From Gordoniibacillus chartarius (lineage in GTDB: Bacteria > Bacillota > Bacilli > Paenibacillales > NBRC-103111), in NCBI RefSeq assembly GCF_042432825.1, contig NZ_JBHLWN010000071.1, forward strand, positions 1-64,000: a DNA stretch of 64,000 nucleotides, written 5' to 3'. Below, in pieces: positions 7,430 to 15,735 of the stretch. Position numbers and translations under genes: made by a program. The notes under the pieces are model-generated. The model made no database searches and was not told where the DNA came from. It was given only the letters and a program-made list of their open reading frames with translations. Each line of letters begins with the position of its first letter. Position 1 is the first letter of the stretch.

Positions 7430-8650
7430 TTGAGACGCAACCGATCTTCCTGCCGCACCGCTGCGGCGCTGCTGCTGTCGCTGCTGCTCTGCGCGCTGCT
7501 CGGAATCGTCTTCGGCTCTCCGGGAGCGATGGCGGCCGCGACCGGCCCGCCTGCTCCAACCGGCGACGCGCTCGTACGCGAGCAGGCGGGGCAGCTGGAC
7601 ACGTCGCAGGTCGAGCAGTATTGGACCAGGCTGATGCAGCAATACGGCGGCTATTTTCCGGAAAGCCGGGTGCCGGGCTTCATGGAGCTGCTGACCGGCG
7701 GCCAGCAGATTCAGCCGGGGAACATGGTCATGGGACTGTTCCGGTACCTGTTCCACGAAATTCTCGTCAGCGGCAAACTGCTGGGCTCGATTATCGTGCT
7801 GACCGTGTTCAGCATGATGCTGGAAACGCTGCAAAGCTCTTTCGAACGCAACAGCGTGTCCAAGATCGCTTATACGATTTCGTTTCTCGTGATGATCATC
7901 ATTGCCGTCAATTCGTTCAGCATCGCGATCGGGTATGCGAAAGCGGCGATTACGGACATGATCCAATTCATGCTGGCGCTAGTCCCGCTACTGCTGACGC
8001 TGCTCGCTTCGACGGGAGGCGTCGCGTCGGTAACGATATTGCACCCGATGGTCGTGTTCATGGTGCATACGATCGGGACGGTGGTATATATTGTCATATT
8101 TCCGTTGCTCTTTTTTTCGGCGGTGCTGCATATTGTTAGTTCTATAACGGACAAGTACAAGGTCACCCAGCTGGCCGACCTGCTCCGCAATGTGAGCATC
8201 GGCGCGCTAGGGGTGTTCGTAACGATCTTCCTCGGCGTGATCTCCGTGCAAAGCGCAGGCGGAGCGATCGCCGACGGGGTAGCCGTTAAGACGGCCAAAT
8301 ACGTAACGAGCACCTTCGTCCCGGTTGTGGGCCGCATGTTCTCGGACGCTTCGGATACGGTCATCAGCGCCTCGCTGCTCGTTAAGAACGCCGTCGGCTT
8401 GTCCGGTGTCGTCGTCATCTTGCTGCTGTGCGCGTTCCCGGCGATGAAAATCATCACTTTGGCACTGATTTACAACGTCTGTGCGGCCGTATTGCAGCCG
8501 CTCGGCACGTCGCCGATGATCCAATGTCTGCAGACGATCGGCAAAAGCCTGGTGTCCGTCTTCGCCGCTCTTGCCGTCGTCGGATTGATGTTTTTCCTGG
8601 CGATCACGATCATCATTACAGCCGGGAACGTAACCGTCATGGCGCGCTGA
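7430..8650 (+). CDS. spoIIIAE: Stage III sporulation protein AE
   Basis: A polytopic membrane component of the SpoIIIA complex, about 406 residues. It has an N-terminal signal-like helix, a soluble region to about residue 110, then many membrane helices, and the conserved segment GVISVQSAGGAIADGVAVKTAKY. I chose the TTG at 7430 because AAGGAGG lies just upstream at 7414-7420; an ATG at 7394 would add 12 Arg-rich residues but has no ribosome site. It follows spoIIIAD by 41 bases. Confidence 0.92.
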   Translation: MRRNRSSCRTAAALLLSLLLCALLGIVFGSPGAMAAATGPPAPTGDALVREQAGQLDTSQVEQYWTRLMQQYGGYFPESRVPGFMELLTGGQQIQPGNMVMGLFRYLFHEILVSGKLLGSIIVLTVFSMMLETLQSSFERNSVSKIAYTISFLVMIIIAVNSFSIAIGYAKAAITDMIQFMLALVPLLLTLLASTGGVASVTILHPMVVFMVHTIGTVVYIVIFPLLFFSAVLHIVSSITDKYKVTQLADLLRNVSIGALGVFVTIFLGVISVQSAGGAIADGVAVKTAKYVTSTFVPVVGRMFSDASDTVISASLLVKNAVGLSGVVVILLLCAFPAMKIITLALIYNVCAAVLQPLGTSPMIQCLQTIGKSLVSVFAALAVVGLMFFLAITIIITAGNVTVMAR

Positions 8651-8690
8651 TGGCGCTCTCGGCTCGACCATGCAGAAGGGGGCGATCGAT

Positions 8691-9437
8691 ATGTTAAGCA
8701 TGGGCGAGTGGCTGCGTACCGTCATATCGGTCATTCTGCTTGCAACCTTCGTCGATCTGCTGCTGCCGAATTCCTCGATGCAGCGCTACGTGCGCACGGT
8801 GATGAGCCTGTTCATCCTGCTGACGCTGCTTGCGCCGCTCGTCCAGCTGTTTCAGCGGAACTGGGGCCCGGAGCGCCTCTTCAGCCTGGTGGAAACCGAG
8901 CAGGTACGCATGGCTGCGGCCGAGCAGCTGGGGCGGATGCCTTCGCTCGAGGCCGTCGAGCAGAAGGCGCAGCAGCTCAAGGCTGCTAACGCGCAGCAGG
9001 AACGGCGGCTCGTCGAGGCGCAGCTCGGGTCGCAAATCCGGGACCGCCTGCAGACGGAAACTTCGCTTACCGTCGCATCCGTTCGTGTGACGACCGGCAA
9101 AGACGCCAGCGACAAGCCGTACATTCAGGAAGTCGAGGTTACCTTGGCCCCGCCGTCCCAATCTTCGCCAGCGCCGGAGGAAACGGACGAAGCGCGGCAG
9201 GCTTCAGGCAAGCCGCTTTCGATTGAAATCAAACCGGTCGATCCGATTCGGGTTCGAATCCAGGATCAGCCGGATCAATATACAGCCGAGGAGCCGTCGG
9301 TGCCCGCTTCCGGCGGTACGGCGCCTCCGGAATACCGGCAAGCCCAAGCGGCGGTCACCCGGGTTCTCGTTCAAGAATACCAGCTGCCCGCCAGCCGGAT
9401 CCGAACGAGCTACGCCGGGAGCGCACAAGCCTCTTGA
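8691..9437 (+). CDS. spoIIIAF: Stage III sporulation protein AF
   Basis: A 248-residue protein with two N-terminal membrane helices followed by a charged, Gln/Glu-rich coiled region and a small alpha/beta domain of the ring-building type seen in SpoIIIAF/AG/AH. The ATG at 8691 follows GAAGGGGG; the ATG at 8670 is less well placed. The C-terminal half is Pro/Ser rich. Its role is in the mother-cell side of the forespore channel. Confidence 0.88.
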   Translation: MLSMGEWLRTVISVILLATFVDLLLPNSSMQRYVRTVMSLFILLTLLAPLVQLFQRNWGPERLFSLVETEQVRMAAAEQLGRMPSLEAVEQKAQQLKAANAQQERRLVEAQLGSQIRDRLQTETSLTVASVRVTTGKDASDKPYIQEVEVTLAPPSQSSPAPEETDEARQASGKPLSIEIKPVDPIRVRIQDQPDQYTAEEPSVPASGGTAPPEYRQAQAAVTRVLVQEYQLPASRIRTSYAGSAQAS

Positions 9438-9481
9438 TCGATTGTATAACGGCATCATTACCGGGGAGGTGATACGAATCC

Positions 9482-10123
9482 ATGGGGAAATTTATGCAAT
9501 GGCTTGAGCAGCGGTTCGGAGGCGGACCGAACGGAACGAAACGGTCGCATCCCTTCCTTTGGCTTCTGATCATCGCCTTAATCGGCGTTGCCATCATGAT
9601 TCTGAGCTCATTCGTGAACGTTCAAAAGCTGGAGCCGCTTAGCTCCAATACGGGAGCGGGCCCGCCGCCGCAGGCGACGCAGCCGGCTTTCAGCCAAAGC
9701 GCCTCGCAGCCGTCGAAGTTCAGAGAATACGAGAAAGCGTACGAGTCGCAGCTGACGGACATTTTGCAGAAAATGGTGGGGGTCGGTGAAGTCGAGGTGC
9801 TCGTCACGATCGATTCGACCGAGGAGTCGGCGGTAGAGAAAAACTTGAAAAATTCGCAGCAGGTAACGAACGAGAAGGACCAGGCCGGCGCAAGCCGCAA
9901 CATTACCGAAGTGACGAGCAGCGGCGAGGTTGTGCTGTATCAGGTGTCCGGCGCCCAGCAGCCGCTCGTGACCAAATATATTAAGCCAAAAATTCGCGGT
10001 GTGCTCGTCGTCGCCAAAGGCGCGGAGAACGCAGCCGTGAGGAAAATGATCGCCGAGGCGGTCGAGCGGGGGCTGGACGTACCGGCGCACCGCATCTCGA
10101 TCATGCCCCGGAAGCAATCCTAA
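9482..10123 (+). CDS. spoIIIAG: Stage III sporulation protein AG
   Basis: A 213-residue protein with one membrane helix (about residues 24-42), a linker, and a C-terminal ring-building motif domain that in B. subtilis SpoIIIAG forms a large ring in the intermembrane space. Segments MVGVGEVEVLVTIDS and KPKIRGVLVVAKGAENAAVR mark the family. A GGGGAGGTG ribosome site precedes the ATG. Confidence 0.94.
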   Translation: MGKFMQWLEQRFGGGPNGTKRSHPFLWLLIIALIGVAIMILSSFVNVQKLEPLSSNTGAGPPPQATQPAFSQSASQPSKFREYEKAYESQLTDILQKMVGVGEVEVLVTIDSTEESAVEKNLKNSQQVTNEKDQAGASRNITEVTSSGEVVLYQVSGAQQPLVTKYIKPKIRGVLVVAKGAENAAVRKMIAEAVERGLDVPAHRISIMPRKQS

Positions 10124-10147
10124 CACTACTCTTGGGAGGTTATGAGA

Positions 10148-10903
10148 ATGAATGCGAAAAGACAAACGATCTGGTTAGTGTCGATGCTGAGCTTGATGGT
10201 GGTGCTGTCCGCATATTACTTGTTTACGGAAGACACGGCGACCGTCGATCTGACGACGGCGGGCACGGCCATCGAGGGGGCCGCGAGTACACCGGTAACG
10301 CTCGATTTGAAAGATCCGACGGCAGCGAAAGTGGACAGCAAGGACGCAGCGAAGGTGGAGGTGAAGCCGGATCCGGCACACCCGACCACACCGGCGGGTG
10401 CAACAACGACGGATTCGAAAGCGACCGATGCGAAAACGCCGGCAGCCGGTACGAATGGTACGGACAAAGCGACGAGCGGCGGGACGGATGCGAGCAAGAC
10501 GACCGCGCAAACCGACGCTCAAATTTTGGACAAAATGACTACGGCGGCGCTAAGCGGCTCCGACTTCTTTATCGAGCAGCAGATGAAGCGCACTGAGGAA
10601 TTTTCCAAGCTGACCGAGGATCTAATCGCGATCACAGGCGATTCCAAAAAGTCGACGCAAGAGGTGGAGAAGGCGTTCAACGAAATCGATAAGCTGCAAA
10701 AGCTCAGCACGAGCATGATGACGCTGGAGGATCAGCTGAAGAAAGATTTCCCGCAGGCCGTGGTGATGAAAGACGGCAACCAATTCAAAATTTCCGTACA
10801 AGCGGAGAAGCTGGAGCGCACGCAAGCGGTCACGATCATCGACCTCGCAATGAAAGAATTGAACGTGAGTCAAGATAAAGTTATCGTCCAATATTTGCCA
10901 TAA
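10148..10903 (+). CDS. spoIIIAH: Stage III sporulation protein AH
   Basis: SpoIIIAH is the mother-cell partner of forespore SpoIIQ. An N-terminal membrane helix (about residues 7-25) is followed by a long Thr/Ala/Lys-rich linker and a C-terminal ring-building domain. At 251 residues it is somewhat longer than B. subtilis SpoIIIAH because of the linker. The second ATG at 10148 is preferred over the one at 10142, because GGGAGGT ends one base before the first ATG. It ends the operon; a strong terminator follows. Confidence 0.93.
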   Translation: MNAKRQTIWLVSMLSLMVVLSAYYLFTEDTATVDLTTAGTAIEGAASTPVTLDLKDPTAAKVDSKDAAKVEVKPDPAHPTTPAGATTTDSKATDAKTPAAGTNGTDKATSGGTDASKTTAQTDAQILDKMTTAALSGSDFFIEQQMKRTEEFSKLTEDLIAITGDSKKSTQEVEKAFNEIDKLQKLSTSMMTLEDQLKKDFPQAVVMKDGNQFKISVQAEKLERTQAVTIIDLAMKELNVSQDKVIVQYLP

Positions 10904-10914
10904 TAGCTAGAGCC

Positions 10915-10947
10915 GAAAGGGTCCACTTCAGATGGACCCTTTCCATT
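10915..10947 (+). terminator. Terminator of the spoIIIA operon
   Basis: Perfect 11-bp stem GAAAGGGTCCA / TGGACCCTTTC with a 7-base loop, followed by a short T/C-rich tail, 12 bases after the spoIIIAH stop. Confidence 0.85.
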
Positions 10948-11017
10948 TCCTTCGTTTGTGGGTTATAATACTACCGTTGTGTCGGACTTCACAATATCCG
11001 AAGGAGTGAAGCTAGTA

Positions 11018-11512
11018 GTGTTCAAGCTCAGCGAGATTAAAGAACTTATGAAATTGATGGACCAAACGTCCTTACACGAATTGGAGATTGAGAACGAAGG
11101 CACTCGTCTGCTCATCCGTAAACCAGGCAAGACTGAATCGGTCTACGTAACGTCTGCGCCTCAGCCGGCATATGCGCCGGTCACCGGGGCACCGGTACAT
11201 CAGCAGGCTCCCGCAGCCGTACAAGCTCCGTCTGCGCCTGCTGAGAAGGACGAGCCTGAAAGCGATGCTAACTTACATAAAATCGTATCTCCAATGGTAG
11301 GAACGTTCTATGCCGCTTCGTCTCCGGGCGCCGCCCCATTCGTGACGCGCGGCGCGAAAGTAGGCGACAAGACGGTCGTCTGCATTATCGAAGCGATGAA
11401 GCTGATGAACCAGATCGAAGCCGAGGTTAACGGCGAAATTGTCGACATTCTCGTAGAGAACGGTCAGCTCGTCGAATACGGCCAGCCGCTCTTCCTCGTC
11501 AAGCCTCACTAA
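11018..11512 (+). CDS. accB: Biotin carboxyl carrier protein of acetyl-CoA carboxylase
   Basis: A 164-residue biotin carrier (BCCP) for acetyl-CoA carboxylase, the first step of fatty-acid synthesis. The C-terminal biotinyl domain carries EAMKLMN with the biotinylated Lys128, and a Pro/Ala-rich linker separates it from the N-terminal helix. The start is a GTG at 11018 after AAGGAGTGA. An upstream TATAAT at 10964 suggests a promoter, though its -35 is unclear. It is followed 25 bases later by accC. Confidence 0.95.
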   Translation: MFKLSEIKELMKLMDQTSLHELEIENEGTRLLIRKPGKTESVYVTSAPQPAYAPVTGAPVHQQAPAAVQAPSAPAEKDEPESDANLHKIVSPMVGTFYAASSPGAAPFVTRGAKVGDKTVVCIIEAMKLMNQIEAEVNGEIVDILVENGQLVEYGQPLFLVKPH

Positions 11513-11537
11513 GCTTCGCCATGCAGGAGGGTACATA

Positions 11538-12896
11538 ATGAAGTTTCATAAAATATTAATAGCGAACCGCGGCGAAATCGCCGTACGGATCGTTCGCGCA
11601 TGCCGCGAGCTTGGCATCGAGACCGTAGCGGTCTATTCCGAGGCCGACCGCGAAGCGCTGCACGTGCGTTTGGCCGACGAAGCCTACTGTATCGGTCCGA
11701 CGCTGTCCAAGGAAAGCTATTTGAATTTCACCAATATTATGAGCGTTGCTTTGCTGACCGAATCGGATGCGATTCATCCGGGTTACGGCTTCTTGTCCGA
11801 GAACCCCGATTTCGCCGAAATTTGCGAAAGCTGCAACGTTACGTTCATCGGCCCTTCCGCCGACGCGATTACGAAGATGGGCGACAAGTCGGTTGCGAAG
11901 CAAACGATGAAGGCTGCGATGGTGCCGGTCATTCCCGGCTCCGAAGGCTTGGTGGAGACGGTCGAGGATGCCGTGTCCATCGCCCGCGACATCGGCTATC
12001 CCGTTATTATTAAAGCGACGGCCGGAGGCGGCGGTAAAGGGATCCGGATCGCCGAGGACGAAGAGACGCTTATTCAGCAAATTACGGTTGCACAGCAAGA
12101 GGCGCAGGCGAACTTCGGCAACGCCGGCGTGTACCTGGAGAAGTATCTCACCGGCATGAAGCACGTTGAGATTCAGATTATTGCCGATAAGCACGGCAAC
12201 GTCGTTCATCTCGGCGAGCGCGACTGCTCGGTGCAGCGCCGCCGCCAGAAGCTCGTAGAGGAAGCGCCTTGCCCGGTGCTGACGCCGGAGACGCGCCGCC
12301 AGATGGGCGAAGCCGCCGTTCGAGCCGCGAAAGCGGTCAATTATTCCGGTGCGGGTACGCTCGAGTTCCTGCTCGGTCCGGACGGAAAGTTTTATTTTAT
12401 GGAAATGAATACGCGCATTCAGGTTGAGCACCCGGTTACGGAGATGATTACCGGCATCGACCTGATCAAAGAAATGATCCGTGTTGCCGAAGGAGAGCCG
12501 CTGTCGTTCACTCAGGAAGACGTAGAGATCAACGGCTGGGCGATCGAATGCCGCGTCAATGCCGAAGATCCGAACCGCAATTTCATGCCTTCGCCGGGTC
12601 AGGTCAAGTTTTATTTGCCTCCGGGCGGCTATGGCGTTCGGGTAGACAGCGCGGTATATCCGGGCTACACGATATCGCCGCACTACGATTCGATGGTTGC
12701 GAAGCTGATCGTTTGGGGCCCGACTCGTGAAGAGGCTATCGCACGCATGAAGCGCGCGCTGGGCGAATTTGCCATCGAGGGCGTGCATACGACGATCCCG
12801 TTCCACCTGAAACTGCTCGAGCATCGAAAATTCCTTGCCGGCACTCATGACATTAAATTCCTTGAAGAGCACGACATCAACGATCCGAACTCCTAA
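11538..12896 (+). CDS. accC: Biotin carboxylase subunit of acetyl-CoA carboxylase
   Basis: A 452-residue ATP-grasp enzyme that carboxylates biotin on AccB using bicarbonate and ATP. The N-terminal KILIANRGEIAVRI, the Gly-rich ATP loop ATAGGGGKGIR and MEMNTRIQVEHPVTE in the active site are all present. The length is normal. AGGAGGGT precedes the ATG. It forms the accBC pair in the standard Bacillus location between spoIIIAH and yqhY. Confidence 0.97.
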   Translation: MKFHKILIANRGEIAVRIVRACRELGIETVAVYSEADREALHVRLADEAYCIGPTLSKESYLNFTNIMSVALLTESDAIHPGYGFLSENPDFAEICESCNVTFIGPSADAITKMGDKSVAKQTMKAAMVPVIPGSEGLVETVEDAVSIARDIGYPVIIKATAGGGGKGIRIAEDEETLIQQITVAQQEAQANFGNAGVYLEKYLTGMKHVEIQIIADKHGNVVHLGERDCSVQRRRQKLVEEAPCPVLTPETRRQMGEAAVRAAKAVNYSGAGTLEFLLGPDGKFYFMEMNTRIQVEHPVTEMITGIDLIKEMIRVAEGEPLSFTQEDVEINGWAIECRVNAEDPNRNFMPSPGQVKFYLPPGGYGVRVDSAVYPGYTISPHYDSMVAKLIVWGPTREEAIARMKRALGEFAIEGVHTTIPFHLKLLEHRKFLAGTHDIKFLEEHDINDPNS

Positions 12897-12916
12897 GAAC
12901 CGCTTCGTTAACAGGT

Positions 12917-12946
12917 TTGTCATATTTTTGCCGAGTATGGTATAGT
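12917..12946 (+). promoter_or_regulatory. Probable sigma-A promoter before yqhY
   Basis: TTGTCA (12917-12922), 18 bases, TATAGT (12941-12946) with TGG just upstream (extended -10). It lies between accC and the Asp23-family gene, so that gene can be transcribed apart from accBC. Confidence 0.5.
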
Positions 12947-12992
12947 TATATAAAGAGACGAGCGTTACTATCAAATCAGGAGGTGCGCTATC

Positions 12993-13406
12993 ATGAGCAC
13001 ATTCGCTCCCGATTACGAGAAGACCGATATGGGCAGCATCCAGATCGCGCCGGAAGTGATCGAAATTATCGCAGGTCTTGCAGCTATCGAAGTTGACGGT
13101 GTCGCCGGTATGAGCGGCGGCTTCGCGGGCGGTATCGCCGAGCTGCTCGGCCGCAAGAATTTGTCCAAAGGCGTCAAGGTTGACGTTGGCCAGCGTGAAG
13201 CGGTCATCGACGTCTCGATCGTCATCGAGTATGGCCATCGTATTCCGCGCGTTGCCAGCGACATTCAACAAAATGTGAAGCACGCGATCGAATCGATGAC
13301 GGGCCTGCAGGTGATGGAAGTCAACGTACATATTCACGACGTTATCTTCAAAGGAGCAGAGAAGCCTGCAGTTGAAGAAGAGACATCCGTACAACGCGTA
13401 AAATAA
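12993..13406 (+). CDS. yqhY: Asp23/Gls24 family envelope stress protein YqhY
   Basis: A 137-residue Asp23-domain protein (DUF322). Such proteins sit at the membrane through AmaP and are linked to cell-envelope homeostasis; in B. subtilis YqhY is encoded with accBC and its loss perturbs acetyl-CoA carboxylase. The motifs VIEIIAGLAAIEVDGVAGM and DVSIVIEYGHRIP are visible. The ATG follows CAGGAGGTG. A terminator separates it from the next gene. Confidence 0.9.
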   Translation: MSTFAPDYEKTDMGSIQIAPEVIEIIAGLAAIEVDGVAGMSGGFAGGIAELLGRKNLSKGVKVDVGQREAVIDVSIVIEYGHRIPRVASDIQQNVKHAIESMTGLQVMEVNVHIHDVIFKGAEKPAVEEETSVQRVK

Positions 13407-13426
13407 TCGCATAGTTTCAATAGACG

Positions 13427-13453
13427 ACCCCCTGCTCGTTCAGGGGGTTTCCT
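13427..13453 (+). terminator. Terminator after yqhY
   Basis: ACCCCCTG / CAGGGGGT stem with a 6-base loop and a T-rich tail, about 20 bases after the yqhY stop. Confidence 0.8.
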
Positions 13454-13490
13454 TCGATCATTGCCGCCTATTCTGGAAGGAGACAAGCAC

Positions 13491-14051
13491 GTGGTCAAAA
13501 TTCTCGACAGATTCCTACTCTTTATTTACACTCTCATCACACTCGCAGCTTCCGCCGTTCTGCTCGTCGTCACGTTCGCTTGGATTCCGGAGGAGGACAC
13601 AGCCGGGTGGCTTCGCCGTTTGTATCACGATTTGCCTACTGCCTATACTTCGATCGTATTGTGCGCGCTCATGATGCTGATTTCCATCCGTTTTCTGTAC
13701 GTGACGCTGCGCAGAGGAAGGGCGCAGGCTCCATCGATCGATCAGCGGACGGATTTCGGCGACATTCGCATCTCACTCGATACGGTTGAGAACCTGGCAC
13801 TGAAAGCGGCTAACCGCAGCCGGGGCGTAAAGGACGTGAAAGCTCGCGTTCGCGTCAATCCGTCGGGCATCGAAATCGTCATTCGCGCTTTGGTTGACGG
13901 GGAGACGTCCATACCGTCGCTTTCCGAAGAAATGCAGCGAGCCGTTAAAGAGCTTGTAGAAGAGATCACCGGCATCCCGGTTGCCTCCGTAACCGTCTTC
14001 GTCGCCAATATCGTACAATCCGCTCCTACGTTCAAGAGCCGGGTGGAATAG
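13491..14051 (+). CDS. amaP: Alkaline-shock response membrane anchor protein AmaP
   Basis: A 186-residue protein with two N-terminal membrane helices (about residues 6-28 and 46-65) followed by an Asp23-like soluble domain. This is the layout of AmaP, which anchors Asp23 to the membrane in Staphylococcus. The GTG at 13491 is chosen since AAGGAG lies eight bases upstream. It lies between yqhY and a DUF2273 gene, the same trio as in the staphylococcal asp23 locus. B. subtilis has only yqhY here. Confidence 0.85.
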   Translation: MVKILDRFLLFIYTLITLAASAVLLVVTFAWIPEEDTAGWLRRLYHDLPTAYTSIVLCALMMLISIRFLYVTLRRGRAQAPSIDQRTDFGDIRISLDTVENLALKAANRSRGVKDVKARVRVNPSGIEIVIRALVDGETSIPSLSEEMQRAVKELVEEITGIPVASVTVFVANIVQSAPTFKSRVE

Positions 14052-14063
14052 GGGTGATGCTCC

Positions 14064-14291
14064 GTGTGGAGTGAGTTGTGGGAGCGTCATCGGGGGAAGA
14101 CGATCGGCGCGGGAGCAGGTATCGTTTTAGGCTTCATCTACTTGTTCTTCGGCTTCTGGGACATGCTCATATTTGCTTTTATTTCCTTCGTAGGGTATTA
14201 TATCGGCAAGAAGGTTGACAACCGGGAAGAGCTGTTTCCCTTGCAGGAGCTATGGCGCCAGCTATCGGACAAATGGAGATTGTTCCGCTGA
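14064..14291 (+). CDS. DUF2273 family small membrane protein
   Basis: A 75-residue protein with two hydrophobic segments separated by a short turn, WELWERHRGKTIGAG-like at the start. DUF2273 proteins are regularly encoded beside amaP and asp23 genes; their function is unknown. The GTG start at 14064 lies 12 bases after amaP, and GGGGTGA provides the ribosome site. It probably works with AmaP and YqhY at the membrane, which is inferred from context. Confidence 0.8.
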   Translation: MWSELWERHRGKTIGAGAGIVLGFIYLFFGFWDMLIFAFISFVGYYIGKKVDNREELFPLQELWRQLSDKWRLFR

Positions 14292-14357
14292 AAATCCTTG
14301 GGTCATCCATGGATTTTTTTTGTTTTGCAAGGGTTAAGCCAGAGGAGGCAGCAAGGA

Positions 14358-14828
14358 ATGAGACGCAGAGTTGCGAGAGAGATCGCTGTACAGAGCTTGT
14401 ATCAGATCGAAATGAACGAAGTGAGTGTGAAGGAAGCGGTGCATATGGCCTTGGAAGAAGCGCGCAATGACAATGAAGCGGGCTTCGATGTCGGTGACGA
14501 TAAGGTGCCGTCCACCTATGTACAAGAACTGGTGGAGGGAACGCGGGAGCGGCTCGAGCCGATTGACCAAATGCTGTCGGTCTTTTTGAAGGGCTGGCAG
14601 ATGGACAGGCTGTCGCGGGTTGACCGCGAAGTGCTGCGCCTCGCTGCGTACGAAATGGTATACCGGGACGACGTACCGCCGAAAGTAGCGCTGAACGAGG
14701 CGATCGAGATCGCGAAGCATTTCGGCACCGAGGAATCGGGGAAATTCGTGAACGGCGTGCTCGGCAAGATGATCAAGGATATCGACGAACTGAAACAGAA
14801 GTATGCCGCTTCAGGGCAGCAATCGTAG
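14358..14828 (+). CDS. nusB: Transcription antitermination factor NusB
   Basis: A 156-residue all-helical RNA-binding protein that with NusE (S10) binds boxA RNA in rRNA antitermination. RRRVAREIAVQSLYQIEMN at the N-terminus and SRVDREVLRLAAYEM plus ALNEAIEIAKHFG toward the C-terminus are typical. The ATG at 14358 follows AGAGGAGG. It is in its usual place before folD. Confidence 0.95.
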   Translation: MRRRVAREIAVQSLYQIEMNEVSVKEAVHMALEEARNDNEAGFDVGDDKVPSTYVQELVEGTRERLEPIDQMLSVFLKGWQMDRLSRVDREVLRLAAYEMVYRDDVPPKVALNEAIEIAKHFGTEESGKFVNGVLGKMIKDIDELKQKYAASGQQS

Positions 14829-14874
14829 CCTTTATGTGAACGACGGACGATAATCGGAGGGGGAGCTGGATAAC

Positions 14875-15735
14875 GTGACGGCACATATTATTAACGGGAA
14901 AGAGATCAATGCGGCGAAGCGCGAACAAATACGGAAGCAGACGGAGGAGCTGACGGCTGCAGGGACTAGGCCTGGGCTCGTCGTCGTTATAGTGGGCGAA
15001 GATCCGGCGTCGCAAATTTATGTCAATAACAAGGCCAAGGCTTGCGAGCAGGTCGGTATTTATTCCGAGGTGCACCGTTTGCCGGAGCACACGACCCAAG
15101 CCGAGCTGGTTGCCTTGATCGAATCGTTCAACCGGAACCCTGCGGTGCACGGCATTCTCGTGCAATCGCCTCTGCCTAAGCATATTAATGAGGAAGAGGT
15201 CGTCGATGCGATTGAGCCGGAGAAGGATGTCGATTGCTTCCATCCGGTGAACGTAGGCAATCTGATGATCGGTAAGCCGGGGATGCTGCCGTGCACGCCT
15301 GCCGGCGTCATTGAAATATTGAAGTATGCCGGAGTCGAAATCGCCGGCAAGCATGCGGTGGTCGTCGGACGAAGCAATATCGTCGGCAAGCCGATGGCGA
15401 TGCTGCTGCTGCGGGAGCATGCGACCGTAACGATTTGCCATTCCCGGACACCGGATCTCGCCGCCGTGACGCGTCAAGCGGATATTGTCGTCGCAGCTGT
15501 CGGACGCGCGAAGTTCATTCGGGCCGAGCATGTGAAGCCTGGCGCAGTCGTTATGGATGTTGGCATTAACCGGAATGAAGAAGGCAAGGTGTGCGGCGAC
15601 GTTGACTTTGACGCAGTGAAGGAAGTGGCGGGCGTCATTACGCCGGTACCGGGCGTGGTCGGACCGATGACGATTACGATGCTGCTGCAGAACACCGTAA
15701 ACGCAGCCCGTCGGGCCGCTAATCTGGCAAAATGA
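14875..15735 (+). CDS. folD: Bifunctional methylene-THF dehydrogenase / methenyl-THF cyclohydrolase
   Basis: FolD converts 5,10-methylene-THF to 10-formyl-THF, supplying one-carbon units. The 286 residues contain YVNNKAKACEQVG with the catalytic Lys, the VQSPLPKH motif, the NADP loop GRSNIVGKPMA and PVPGVVGPMT. The GTG start at 14875 follows GGAGGGGG. Its stop overlaps the start of xseA (ATGA). Confidence 0.97.
   Translation: MTAHIINGKEINAAKREQIRKQTEELTAAGTRPGLVVVIVGEDPASQIYVNNKAKACEQVGIYSEVHRLPEHTTQAELVALIESFNRNPAVHGILVQSPLPKHINEEEVVDAIEPEKDVDCFHPVNVGNLMIGKPGMLPCTPAGVIEILKYAGVEIAGKHAVVVGRSNIVGKPMAMLLLREHATVTICHSRTPDLAAVTRQADIVVAAVGRAKFIRAEHVKPGAVVMDVGINRNEEGKVCGDVDFDAVKEVAGVITPVPGVVGPMTITMLLQNTVNAARRAANLAK

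Noticed and set aside
11556..13412. Minus-strand open frame of 618 codons
   Set aside because: It is the antisense shadow of accC and yqhY. No ribosome site, His/Arg/Asn-rich composition with no domain, and the plus-strand genes are certain.
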